Positions 53,147-64,000 of a stretch of DNA of 64,000 nt are shown here, one piece after another (position 1 is the stretch's first letter; every line of letters starts with the position of its first letter). Source of the DNA: Euglena gracilis (Eukaryota > Euglenida > Euglenophyceae > Euglenales); NCBI GenBank assembly GCA_039621445.1, contig CP154957.1, positions 41,442,011-41,506,010 of the forward strand. The letters are read 5' to 3'. The notes beneath the pieces were generated by a model, which saw only the letters and a program-made list of their open reading frames with translations, was not told the origin of the DNA and made no database searches. The position numbers and the translations under genes are program-made.

Positions 53147-56100
53147 TCACGCACAGACTTTCATTGTATGCAAAGCAAAATCCAAGAGTTGCAGATACTC
53201 ATCAGCTCCATCATGAATATTCTTCTCTGTTTCAGACATCTTGTATGCGATCTTGGCCTTGCAAATGGAATCAAGCTGGAGGAAAATTAGAGTTTTTGGA
53301 AAGAAATTGAGCATTTTGCATTCTCTTCCCTTGTCTGCTTGTCCCCTTAACCAAATCGCTGCCTCCACAGCCAGCGTTGACAGGGATTGCCATAGGTTGC
53401 CCAAAGCTGGAACCCACCCTATTATTGACCACCTCGCCCCCTTGCCTGGGCTGTGGTTTGAGTGGCAAACAGGAAAAATAAAAAAAAAAAAAAAAAATGC
53501 TCCTACACAACTGGCCTCAGGTTTGCACAAAGCGGTGTGGCAGAGCTGGCTGGGGTGCTGCTGTGTGGGCAGGGCCGTGCTGTGTGCACACACCATCACC
53601 ACAGAACATGGGCTGACATTTGCTTAAGGGCTTGGGGTTGAGAACCCACCCACAAAACTCGAGAAAACTAAAAAAAAAATGGCACACTGGGTATTATTAT
53701 TTGGGGGTTTTTTATTGGACAGGCTGGAAGGGTTTTTCTTCCAAAGTCAATGGTTTTGCAACCTGCCACCTGGAATTCGGATTTTGTAATCCAAAATTGG
53801 CAAATGGATTCCAAAGTTAGGAATTGGCATCCAAAATCAGAATAATTTTTTGGTTCGACCCATGCCAGACCCCTCCAGGGAGGGAGGTCCGAACACCCTC
53901 CATCAGCCCCAGGCTGGGGCCAGGCTGCCCAGAACCAAAAAAAATAACAATACTTCGGCAGTGAAATTTTATGTATTTTTTGGGCCGCACGAAAAGGCGG
54001 TTTCTGGGCTTTTTAAGCTCAATTTTTTTCCGAATTTGGGGGTTCCTGGCACAGCAAGCCTTGAGCCGAAAATTTTTTCGAAGGAAAAACAAATTTCAGA
54101 AAATGGGAAAACTGGTGAAAATGGTGCTTCAGAAGGTTATCCCTCAAAAATTGGGCTGAACAATCCAAACCCAAAGATTTGAATTTTTTTCCGTGACCTG
54201 CCAGGCCCCAGGGTCCAGTCCAGCAACTTTTTTCCAGGAAAATGATCAGAATGAATTAAATACAATTCCACAACCAAGCAAACCACAACAATAAATAAGC
54301 TACCTTCTCATCTGGTGTCTGCTCCAAAAGGTCATGCAGTTGAGACAAAATCTGTGCAGCAGCGAAGCCTTGTTTTGTCAGTGCCACTGTGTCCTTCATG
54401 ACTACTTCGAATGGGTTGCTCAATAAGCTCTGCAGATACTCGTTCAGGACCTGCAGGAGTCGTAAAAAAATTGTCGTTTTGCCACAAGCTTCGCTCAATT
54501 TCGTTTCTGTCGTCCATTTACTATTTCTCAGTTGGGAAGCAAGCAAAGAAACATGGAGTTGCACACATTCAAAGGCACACAGCCAGCAACGTCACTGAAA
54601 TCGCACGAGCTGAGGTCATTCCCATACATCTTGTGTGCACCCTGTAGGAAGAAGCAGCATTCCACACACGCAGACACAGACAGACATGCAGACATACATA
54701 CATACATACATACATACATACATACATACATACATACATACATACATACATACATACATACATACATACACACAGACATACATACATACATACATACATA
54801 CATACATACATACACACATACATACATACATACATACATACATACATACACACATACATACATACATACATACACACATACATACATACATACATACATA
54901 CATACATACATACATACATACATACATACATACATACATACATACATACATACATACATACATACATACATACATACATACATACATACATACATACATA
55001 CATACATACATACATACATACATACATACATACATACATACATACATACACACATACATACATACATACATACATACATACATACATACATACATACATA
55101 CATACATACATACATACATACATACATACATACATACATACATACATACATACAGACATACATACATACATACATACATACATACATACATACATACATA
55201 CATACATACATACATTCATACATACATACATGCATGCATGCATGCATGCATACATACATACATACATACATACATACATACATACATACAGTGCGGTGCA
55301 TAAACAGGGTGCTTCTGAGCCGGATAATTTCAGGGGTAAAGGTGCGTGCTGTGTGCTCGTTTGGATTTGTGTGTATTTTTTTTCATGTCCACATACCTCC
55401 GCGTCCTTTCTCATATTTACAGAATGCCTTCTCCGCAAAAAAATGCGGCTGAAGGGCGCCGTGAGAAGATTATAGAGCTACACTTGTTTGGGTGCAACAA
55501 CTGTGAAATATCCAGGAGGTTTGGCGTAACGGAGGGCTGTGTTTGGTACACAATCAAAAACTGGAAAGCGGACAATAAGCCTGTGGATGCGAAAGGTAAT
55601 CCAATCATGAAAGACAAGCCAAGGAGTGGCAGACCTTCAGAAATGACTGCCAGGTTCCCCATTCCTTTCCAATCCTTTTTTGTACCAAAATCTTTTTCAG
55701 GTATCGGCGGAAGATACTCAATGTGGCTCAGAAGCACCCATTTTGGTCTTGCCGTAGAATTGCAGACAGCATGCATAAACATTTTGTGGAGAGGGTTGTT
55801 CAAACCTGTCCAGGCCAAAGAGTCCTGGTGTTCAAGGTTTTGGAGACCTAAATTTCATTTCTTCATCCCAGGTCCCCCGCAAGTTTTCTTGGTGGACCGT
55901 TCGCAGGCTGTTGAAGAATCATGGGTTTTACAGTTGCTGGGCTGTTCACAAGCCTTTGCTGTCTGCCTCCCACATCAACAAGAGGATGGCTTTCGCCGAA
56001 AAGTTTTCTGATTTCAACTGGGTAAGAGTTATTTTTTGCGACGAAAAAATCTTTCGAATTCGACCTGGAGGGCGGGTGGGAGTTTGGAGGCGTCGTGGGG

Positions 56101-59100
56101 ACAGGTAAAAATTCTTTCACATCCTCACCCTCTTTGCTGTATTTCTGTCGTTAATTCAGGTACAAGGCAAAATACGTACAACACACAACGCAAAAGGAAT
56201 TGGGAGTCATGGTTGGGTGTGCGATCGATGGAACAGGGAGCATCTGCATCAAGAAATGTGATGACAGAATGAATTCTGAGGCATATATTTGACTCTTGGA
56301 ATCTGCGCTCATATTCATCGCACGAAGGTGCACACATATCCAGCATGCATCGCGCACACCCATGTGAACCTTTCTCAGGACAAAATCTTTCCAACAAGAC
56401 GGAGCGAGTATTCATAAGGCAAAGAAAACCATGAAATTTCTGAAGGACAAAAAGGTGAAGCTTTTCAATCAAGGTGTATGGCCACCCATGTCTCCGGACC
56501 TAAATCCGGTTGAACATGTATGGCCATTGGTGACTAAGCAGCTGCAGGGGCGTGTGTTTAATAATAACAAATCTGACCTATGGGTTGCCTTAAAGGCTGC
56601 TTTTGAGGCTATCCCACCTGCCGCCATTCTGTCGTTGTATCGTTCCCTTCCTGACTGTGTCGCGGTTGTAAAAGCAGCTACTGGCAGTCACACGAAATAC
56701 TGAGAAGACACTGGAGAGATCCTCTGCCGTTGCCTTGCTTGCTTGCACACCTGGTCGATGCATCATGTGGATGGATTCCGCTTCATAGTATTATTGTAAG
56801 AAAAATATTTTGGTTAAACAAAAATTTGGGGTCGTAAAGACTTTTGCGTTAGTGTATCGTAAAAACTTATGCACCTCACTGTACATACATACATACATAC
56901 ATACATACATACATACATGCATGCATACATGCATACATACATACATACATACATGCATACATGCATACGGACAGATATGTGGAATCATCGCAAATGCCAT
57001 CTGAAAGAATCACGAATTGTCAATCAACTCCATGATATGAAGAACATCTGAATAAGACATGTGAATGCCAGACAAATATGAACAGGAACCAAAAGCTGCT
57101 GCTAAGCATATAACTGGCTTGACAACTTCGCCGACAGACAGACACACATACAGACAGACGATTTCACAATTGTTGACACAAGAAAAAAGACATTGGTGGG
57201 TCCTGCTGTGGGTTCAGCTAAGGAGCAACAGCAGATAAACGTAGTAACTGCACCTTGAAAAAACTAGCAGCTGCCAAACCAGCATCAAATATACATATAC
57301 AAATGTGGTGAGAAAAACTGCTCAAAAATGTGCAATTGCAAATATCATTGAGTCGGACTGTTTTACTGACCACTTACCTGTATGCATGCCTCCAAAGACA
57401 GAGGAAAATGTCTCAAAAAAAAATACAGTGATAAAAAAAACACTGGAAACTTCTTTTGGGAAACTGCAGTGTCTTCCCATAAAATTGACCTCACTTAATA
57501 ATTGTTATTCGGACTGTAATTGCTTTGCTAGGGGAACAGGCAACAAACAAATCTAAGCTCAGACACTTGCTCAGAACAGCCCCTTTACGGAAGAATAACC
57601 ACCATCTCATGACAAGAAAAATGAAGTTCTTTGTGAAATTCACATTGAATCCAGCAACGACCTGAAGGTATGTGATGGCCATGCGAAGGTCCCCATTGGA
57701 CACAGCATCTAAATGCTTCAATGCCAAATCTGAAACTTGACACCTTCCTGATTGCATATGAATTGTATGCGGTTGTGCAAAGGCTCCTGGTTGGAGAGAG
57801 GACAATAGAAAGCAATGCCTTTGCAAAAGAAAAAGAAATTGTCACAAGAAAAATGGAATTGTCTTGAACATTCAATGATATCATTGCTTTCTTCATCATC
57901 ATTCCATCATTGCTTTCTTTGGAATTTCTATTCTTTCAATTTGAACATGAAAAAGATTTAAAAATGGAGAACACAAAAGGGGAGAAACACGTTTTTTTAA
58001 AATTTGGCAAAACTTGTTTGCTTTTATTCCTTATTTCTCCAGGTTTTTCCTGGGGATTTTGGATTTTTTTCCTACAAATTTTTTTGACTTGAGAAATTCA
58101 ATGTTTCGGCCACAAATTTTCCCTGAGGACGAACTTTTTCAAATTTTTGTTATTCTTGGCTGCTTTGGCAAACACATTTGAGAATCAGTATGTTCCCAAA
58201 ATCAATTCAAAATTCATACCAAAACGCATTTTGCATTGCAAATAAAAATGCTGCAAAAGAACACTGCAAAAAACTGCTCTTTACCTAAGCCCACATGGAG
58301 CCTCTGTGGAGGCTGATTACCTGGGAGCCTCCGAGAGGCTCCGTGAGGCCTCCTCGTAGATACCAATTTTGTATGCAGGACACATCTGGAAAAAAGTGGG
58401 AAAGAATCTTGCAAATTGGCATCACACCCCCCTACACCCCTCCACAGCCCTCCTCACAAAGCCCACACAGGGGTTTCTTAAAAGACCCGGAGGGGGTCCA
58501 GACCCACCCACCCACCCACCACCTGGGGGCCCACAGGGGGGGGGGGGCTGGGGGACCCACTTTGGGTGGTCAATTTTGGGGTCAAAACTTTTTTCAGCGC
58601 TTTGTGCTGAAAATATCGAAAACCCCGTCTTTGGCGGGGGACCCACTCGGCCCGACCACCCACCCCTGAGGGCCAGGACCCAACCCCCCCTCGTCGTCAC
58701 CGCCGACCCCCTCGTCGTCGGGGGTCCAAACTTTAAAAAAATCCCTGGGCCCACACCAATGCCCAAAAGAGAGGAATATTATTTCAAATATTATTTTTTT
58801 TAATCTCACACCCCCACACCCCCAGAAAAATGTCAGTTTGTTTTCGCCCCAACACTCCCCACAAAAAAGGAAACAATTTTTCATTTTCATCCCACACCCC
58901 CACATGTTTTTTTCCATTTTTGCCCCCACAGCCCCCACACCCCCATAATTTCCTTTTAACCCCAACACCACCCAAACCCCCACAAAAGCTTTCCCCCTTT
59001 TTTCCCCCACGAAAACTTTTCGGTACCCCCCCATTTTTGAAATCTTACACCCACACCTGCAACCCCTCTCCAAAAAAAGAAAATTGGTGCACGCATCTGG

Positions 59101-61309
59101 CACAAGGCCAAAAGCAGCAAAATTTTCCGAGTTTCTCCTCACATCATTTACCCGTTGCAACAAAAGCACCATGTCTGCCTGACTTTGCCCACAGAGTTTA
59201 CCCGTTTGCTGGTGTTTGATGGTGGACATACATCATGTCCACCAAACTTGGTCCAGAAAGTTTACCTGTTGGCCACAAAAACGCCATGTCCGCCTGATTT
59301 TGCCGACACCTTTACCCGTTTGCTACTTACACCATGTCCGCCAAACTTTGTCAACACCAAAAGGTTTTGTTATTGGAGAGGGCGTCCCAGCAGGATAAAA
59401 AAGTTGAGTCAAATCAGCAAGGCCACAAGGCCACAATTCTGGGGTGATTTTGGCCTTTTTCCTGGTGAATATTTTCGAATTTTCGGGTTGGCTTTGGTTT
59501 TTCTGTTCAGCGTTGGGTTCAAAAGTTGGTGAAAACCTCCGCCTCTGTGTGAACCCTTTGGGGGGCATTGCATTCGCCACCCCTTCACACCTCCCACACC
59601 CCCCTCCCCACTATATGTTTTAGGCACAAAAAGATGGAAATTGCATAATTCTGCTAATTTTGGGTGTTATTTTAAAATGCAAAATAACAAAAATCACCAC
59701 CACGTCCATTTTGACGATTGTTTTTGGAATTTTCTGTTGCCCCTTTGCCAAAAAAATATTCATCATAAATAACAAAAAATACCACCATTTTCCCTCAAAT
59801 TTTGAAATTTCCATAATTATTTTTTTTCAAAACCAGAATATTCCCATAATTTCTCTCTCGCAATATTTTTTCCCGTGATTTTTGTCTGCCATCATTTTTG
59901 TCTGCACTGTATGCACCTGTTGGGGCTTTAAGCATAAGCAAATCCCCTTTAATTTCCTTCAAAATAAAATTAATCAAAACCTCCTTTCGGCTTGAGGGTC
60001 CCCTGAAAAAGCCAAAATTCGGTCGGGGTTCAAAAAACTCCAGCCATGATTGTGGCCACTCCTTCCAACAATTTCCAGCATTCTTTGCTTCAGAATACTT
60101 CGGCTGCCCAGGGGTGGCTGGGGGAAGGTGCTTGCACCATTGAATTGGGGAAGACCTTCCCACCATCATGACTCACAAATGATGGAAAAGATGGGGAGAG
60201 AGAAAAAACATATGCTGAAATTTGTCAGCTAAAACCTGGGATTCATTCCAAAATGAACTGTTGGATGCTCTCTTGTTTCTTGGGGGACATATCAAACCTG
60301 TGTTTGCAGGCACCTTTTGATACATCCAACTTATTTGTTCCATTTTCCAGGCACTGCCTGGAAACAAACTTAATTTGGGACAATTTCCAAAATCTAAAAA
60401 AAAAGCATTTGAAATGTCGGGCACACCGCGCTGAGGGCCTTGAATCGGTACTTTGCACATCGCGAAATGATCGGGTCGATGATCTTTGAGACATAATTGC
60501 ATATAAGGCAGAATCAAACCCAGGGTGCTTGTTGCACTGATTTTGTTTTCAAAAACCAGAGCACTGATTTTGATTTTAAAAACCCAGAGCACTGGTCCGG
60601 ATTGATTTTGAAACATCCCTTTCAGAAAACAAATTAAAAAAAAATGCATGGCTTCCTAAATTTCCCATTTTGGGACAATAACAGAAGTCTGCCACCCCAA
60701 CCCTATTCCAAATTAATAACCCAGACTGTCCCGGGCTAATGGGACACAATGGAATACCATTTCCTGTATACCCTGGGGGGTCACTTCTAAAAAATCAATC
60801 AATCACTTTCAAACCCCACTTCTTACCCCCCCCCCCCGCCCCTGGGGGAACCCACTCGGGGGGGCTATAATTCCTGGGCCAAATCACCATTATGCATCAT
60901 TTTTCCAATTATTGATTTTTTTGATTTTTTTTTCTCGAAAAAAAATCCGGAGGTCATTTTTGGGGGGTCCATATTTTGGATTTTGTTAAAAATCAGCAGG
61001 GGTCCCGTTTTCGGGAGTCTTAGATGGTGGGGTTCTTATTTGCCGACTGTGGGGGAAGGGTGGAATGGGTGGCAATATACCACAACTGGAGACTTCCCAA
61101 GGGTGTGGGTCCCACCTCAATTTTCCACAAGGGAAAACTGCCGTCGAAAAGAAAACCTGTGGTTGGTCGATATTTCCACTTGCCAGGAATGGGGAAGGCA
61201 TTTAAATGGAGGACCCTGTATGAGTTACATGCGAGAAATCTTCCATCATTCGGCGAAGTGCTGCTTGTGCATCGGGCAACAACGCATCGGCCTCATCGAG
61301 GATCACAAC
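53147..61309 (-). CDS. RFC4: replication factor C small subunit (RFC4-like), 3' part
   Basis: RFC is the AAA+ clamp loader that opens PCNA at primer ends in the nucleus. Exons: 61309-61222 (Walker [30 protein letters not shown]), 60515-60439 ([20 protein letters not shown], the sensor/Arg-finger region with SRC), 57783-57662 ([32 protein letters not shown]), 54641-54567 ([16 protein letters not shown]), 54450-54304 ([20 protein letters not shown]) and 53275-53147 ([30 protein letters not shown]). Order and spacing follow RFC4 of animals and plants; the [11 protein letters not shown] end favours RFC4 over RFC2. The first intron is nonconventional, the second GC-AG, the rest GT-AG. One base is missing in the exon at 57783-57662 (near 57735). 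The N-terminal exons with Walker A (GPPGTGKT) were not found and probably lie beyond 64000. Confidence 0.9.
54690..55288 (+). repeat. (TACA)n microsatellite, about 600 bp
   Basis: This is a nearly pure TACA/CATA repeat with scattered CACA, CAGA and TGCA variants. It lies in the intron of RFC4 and continues on the other side of the Tc1/mariner element (56884-56970). Frames reading YIHTYIHT or VCMYVCMY are artefacts. Confidence 0.97.
55289..56881 (+). mobile_element. Tc1/mariner element (1593 bp) inserted in the microsatellite
   Basis: The left end CAGTGCGGTGCATAA and the right end (reverse complement CAGTGAGGTGCATAA) match at 14 of 15 positions. Both are flanked by TA (55287-55288 and 56882-56883), the target duplication of the Tc1/mariner superfamily. 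Outside both ends the CATA repeat continues, so the insertion split one microsatellite. The element carries one intron-containing transposase gene on the plus strand, opposite to the surrounding RFC4 gene. Confidence 0.93.
55424..56703 (+). pseudogene. Tc1/mariner transposase, DD37E type, one in-frame stop
   Basis: Exons 55424-55653, 55701-55827 (or 55836), 55872-56104, 56160-56327 and 56379-56703 are joined by 44-55 nt GT-AG introns (35 nt for the second if 55836 is used). They give 360 codons plus stop in one frame. The N-terminus is a helix-turn-helix ([18 protein letters not shown]). The catalytic core shows FCDEKIF (first Asp), FQQDGASIH (second Asp) and [11 protein letters not shown] (Glu). 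There are 37 residues between the second Asp and the Glu, hence DD37E. The single defect seen is TGA at 56290-56292 in EAYI-stop-LLE, consistent with a CGA to TGA change. Otherwise the gene looks full length, so the copy is probably young. Four host-like introns inside a Tc1 transposase are unusual. Confidence 0.88.
56884..56970 (+). repeat. right arm of the split (CATA)n microsatellite
   Basis: CATA repeats with TGCATGCA variants directly follow the Tc1/mariner element. Confidence 0.95.
57784..60438 (-). repeat. 2.7-kb GC-AG intron of RFC4
   Basis: The donor is AAG|gccctc and the acceptor is accaggag (or ccaaccag). It holds a GCCTCCG-type palindrome (58290-58350), C-rich/CCCACCCACC repeats, and at 59150-59400 the CATGTCCGCC...CCGTTTGC phrase shared with 4010-4230. 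No other exon was seen. Confidence 0.65.
60516..61221 (-). other. nonconventional intron of RFC4 (706 nt)
   Basis: The 5' end is ATACAGGGT (CAG exactly at +4 to +6) and the 3' end is ACCCTGGGTTT (CTG exactly at -8 to -6). CAGGGT and ACCCTG pair perfectly over six bases. Removing it joins ACT C and GA TTC to give HVTRFCLICNY, the conserved RFC sequence. No GT-AG or GC-AG choice keeps that frame, because the downstream frame is preceded by an in-frame TGA. Confidence 0.9.
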
Positions 61310-61987
61310 CTATGAGTGCAGCAATGCATCAGGTTTCCAAAATCACAATAACCTTTGAGAACATCACAATTGCTTTTAAGGAAAATAGCAAGAAAAATCA
61401 TGCAACCAATCCCATCCAGCTTAAAATGAGAGATTGAGAGCCACAACGAGAGTAGTGAAATTGTAACCAAAATGGCTGTGCGGAAGGCCTGTGGGGGGAG
61501 GGGGTGGTCGACCCCCCCCACCCGGGAGGTGGGGGTTTGGTCCACCCCCAACCCACCCAAAGAAAACTCCTTCGGCGCCGAAGGAAAAATTTGACCTAAA
61601 AATCGACGCCCTTGGAAATAAGCGAAGGCCAGGTGGGCCCCCACCCACCACCCATAAGGTTGCGGGGGTTCCCGTACAGCCGTGTCCATCACTCTGGTTT
61701 GTTAGAATGGGAATATGCAAACTGGTAGATGATAGGTGGCAATTTTAAGGGTTACCTGCTATTCATTCAAATACTGTCACATTGACACAGAGTGCCTGTG
61801 GCACACCCCTTGTGGGACCTTCCTCGAACATTGACGCGTTGCACAGGAGCAGGGGGAGGTTTTCATCTGAAAAATGTTTAACAAAAAACCACACAGTGTG
61901 TGCACACGTGCGTGCATGCATGGGTTTGAGCGAGCGAGCGTGCGTGCATGTGTGCGTGTGCGCGTGCGTACATGTGTGTACGCGCGC

Positions 61988-62021
<34 letters not shown>

Positions 62022-63780
62022 CTGTGTGTGTGCGTGCACACGCACGCGCGAGCGCGTGTCACGGGCATGTGTGTATGCGTGGGTGGGTGAGTGTGTGCAT
62101 ATGATGTGTACAGGCTTCTTTCTACCAACCCCCCCCCCCTGGGGGGTAGGTTTTGGCCCCGGTGCTTGCGAACCAAGCCAATTTTCCCTTCAAAATGGCC
62201 ATTTCGTGCTCCACCCCCTGCCTGTCCATAGCATCCCCCTCCTTCCTTAAAAAAAAAAGCTAATATTTCATAATTTTTGTAGCATGAAATTCATTAAAAT
62301 GTCAAAATTGTAATATAGGTCCCTTTTCCATAATAGTTTGTAGGGGAGGAATTTGCACTGTCATGCACTAACTATTGGGTGGCAACATTGATCACATACG
62401 TATGCTTCGCTTCAAGCTGAGATGGCGGGTGTCAACAACACACGGTGTCTTGCACAGGTGGGGGAAGATAATTACAATAATGAATACATTGCAACTGCCC
62501 AACAAATTTATCCAAACTGGATTCAGAAATACGTTTGATTTTTTATTTCGCAGAATCAAACGAAGAGGGGAAATATTCAGAATGTGTGCACCATTATTTT
62601 AAAGAAAAGGTTTAAATTTACTCCTCAGGGTTGACTGTCTGGAAAAGACCTCTCCTTAATGTGTATCGGAGATACACACCGGTACACAATTTTTGTTTGC
62701 CGATACACACCGATACACAAAATTTCTTTACCGATACACACCGGTACACAAAATTTCAAACTTCTGAAAAGTTTTCGCATCGCAGCACATGGGGAAAAAA
62801 TGCAAATTGATCAGGATGAATTTGACCAACCTGGGGGTGATGTTTTTGACCAGTTTTTGGCAGTTTTTGAACTTAGTAGGATTTGAAATGTGGTTTGGGT
62901 GGTTCATAATGAGTTTTTTTAAAAAATGAAATTTCCCTTTTTGTTTTTTTGATGTTTTTTCTGGCGTATTTTTTAAAAAAAATTTTGTGGTTTCGTTTTC
63001 TTAAAAAATGCCAAATATGACTCCAAGACACCTAGAGACCCCCCTCTTGGAAAGAAACTTTTGGTAGAAATGGCCCAGAAATTGCCAAAAAATGATTGAA
63101 AATGTGCATTCAAAAATTTTTCGTGCAGAAACTCGTGGGCGTTCTTTTGTCATTTTTTTTAAAAAAATTGTTGTAATTTAAAAAACTGCATCCAAAAAAA
63201 ACGAGTTGCCAAGAGTGCCTGAGCAGGCAGGCACTACTCCCCCCCCCGGGGGGGGTGCCTGCCTGGTTGTGGACCAAAAAGTGCCCCAAATGGGCCTTTC
63301 TGGCTTTTCCTTTTCCTGTTAGGCGGCCTGATTCACACTTAAGGGTTTTTCCTTTAGAATAGGCGCATTTGCGCAAATTCTTTTTACAAAACACCTGGGA
63401 CCCTGTACCCTGACACACGGAAAACAAGTTTATGAACTGTTGCAACCCTCTATTAGAGGGTTGTAACTCCAGGTGGTTTGGTATGCATTTCCTTCCCAGA
63501 TAAGAATAATGAATTGATAACATGCAAACAACAGTGACTGCCCGATCGTTTTTCTCCAAGAGCGCTGTGTTACAAGAAATCAAAATTTGGTGCATGAAAT
63601 GCCCAGAATCCGTCGGGCCGGAATTCTGTTTTTCTGGCATTCTCCACTGTGTTTCCTCGTTTTGAAAACATGCAAGTCACCAGTTTTTTGCGCATAATTT
63701 GTGGGGGTAAATCCCACTGCTTTCATGCATGTTGAAAGTTCAACACTTCCTGCCGCCCAAAGGAACGGGTCTGTTTCCAG
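61310..63780. repeat. repeat-rich stretch, probably intron or upstream DNA of RFC4
   Basis: Contents are a CCTTCGGCGCCGAAGG hairpin (61570-61585), a (GT)n/(GC) microsatellite (61890-62105), and three units of CCGATACACACCGGTACACA (62665-62755). There is also a CAACCCTCTAATAGAGGGTTG palindrome (63444-63464) and a GCCTGCCCAGGCAGGC-like block (63215-63265). The RFC Walker A motif was searched for on the minus strand and not seen. Confidence 0.55.
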
Positions 63781-63936
63781 CTGCCGGTTGCGGTGAACTG
63801 GCACAACGTCATCCCCTCGTCTTACGCCCCGGTTGCGGGGAATAACGTGGCCACTAACAGTGGGTGCTGTTGCACCGGGGAGGCCATGCTGGACGAAGCA
63901 TCAGCAACTGATGCGGCTGCAGCAGCAGAGCCCTAG
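63781..63936 (+). CDS. possible terminal exon, unidentified
   Basis: After a good acceptor (ggtctgtttccag, ending 63780) an open frame of 51 codons runs to TAG: VAVNWHNVIPSSYAPVAGNN, then a CCCTGEAMLDEAS segment and a short Ala run. It has no in-frame ATG near its start, so it would be an internal or last exon of a plus-strand gene. It lies on the strand opposite to RFC4, and the minus strand is partly open too, so it may be chance. Confidence 0.3.
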   Translation: MPVAVNWHNVIPSSYAPVAGNNVATNSGCCCTGEAMLDEASATDAAAAAEP

Positions 63937-64000
63937 CCGCGGGCCAGCGGCAGGGCCTTTGGGATTCTAAAATTGGTGCCGGCGGACGTGCACCGTCATC

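Noticed and set aside
54528-55452. Long ORFs on both strands reading MYVCMYVC or YIHTYIHT
   Set aside because: They are translations of the (TACA)n microsatellite; no start, splice or domain evidence.
56290-56292. TGA as a sense (Arg) codon
   Set aside because: The only other apparent case, in RFC4, is removed by the nonconventional intron, and TGA ends RFC4; a point mutation is simpler.
60173-60649. Minus-strand ORF overlapping the RFC4 exon in another frame
   Set aside because: The conserved RFC sequence [15 protein letters not shown] is in a different frame.
1-64000. tRNA, rRNA and spliced-leader RNA genes
   Set aside because: Nothing matching tRNA arms, 5S rRNA or a known euglenid leader was seen by eye.

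Overview
The window is nuclear DNA of a eukaryote, most likely a euglenid protist (Euglena-like). The decisive evidence is intron structure. Three multi-exon genes can be read by homology and frame. Besides ordinary GT/GC-AG introns of 35-55 nt up to several kb, they contain six introns without GT/AG ends. In these, CAG (once CAA) at intron positions +4 to +6 faces CTG (once TTG) at about -8 to -6, with longer complementarity between the two ends. That is the signature of euglenid nonconventional introns. Removing them restores the reading frames and, where homologues are known, the expected protein. The species is an inference.

Layout. (1) 0.2-13.8 kb, minus strand: a long gene for an unidentified protein (Pro/Ser-rich, then acidic, then coiled coil) with four nonconventional introns and a frame-broken 3' end; a terminal exon at 169-385 may belong to it. 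(2) 13.8-24.6 kb: no recognisable gene; palindrome families, tandem arrays, telomere-like GGGTTA arrays and mosaic dispersed blocks. (3) 24.6-27.0 kb: a small plus-strand ORF and an unidentified minus-strand multi-exon gene with a Cys-rich first exon. (4) 27-33.4 kb: repeats and an unidentified plus-strand gene. (5) 33.4-47.2 kb, plus strand: a complete ten-exon LSM12 homologue whose introns carry a family of short inverted-repeat elements and an ORF resembling the front half of a tyrosine recombinase, set between palindrome clusters. (6) 47.2-53.1 kb: a decayed tyrosine-recombinase-type retrotransposon and low-complexity DNA. (7) 53.1-61.3 kb, minus strand: the 3' part of a replication factor C small subunit gene (RFC4-like); one intron holds a (TACA)n microsatellite split by a Tc1/mariner element of DD37E type with intact ends and TA duplication. 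(8) 61.3-64 kb: repeats and one possible plus-strand exon.

LSM12 (RNA binding) and RFC4 (clamp loading in replication) are housekeeping genes with no shared pathway; they point tail to tail. Most of the window is intron or intergenic repeat, rich in G/C homopolymers, hairpins and palindromes. Several single-base frame breaks beside G or C runs (RFC4 exon, coiled-coil exon) may be assembly errors rather than biology. Many long ORFs in the window are simple translations of repeats and are not genes.
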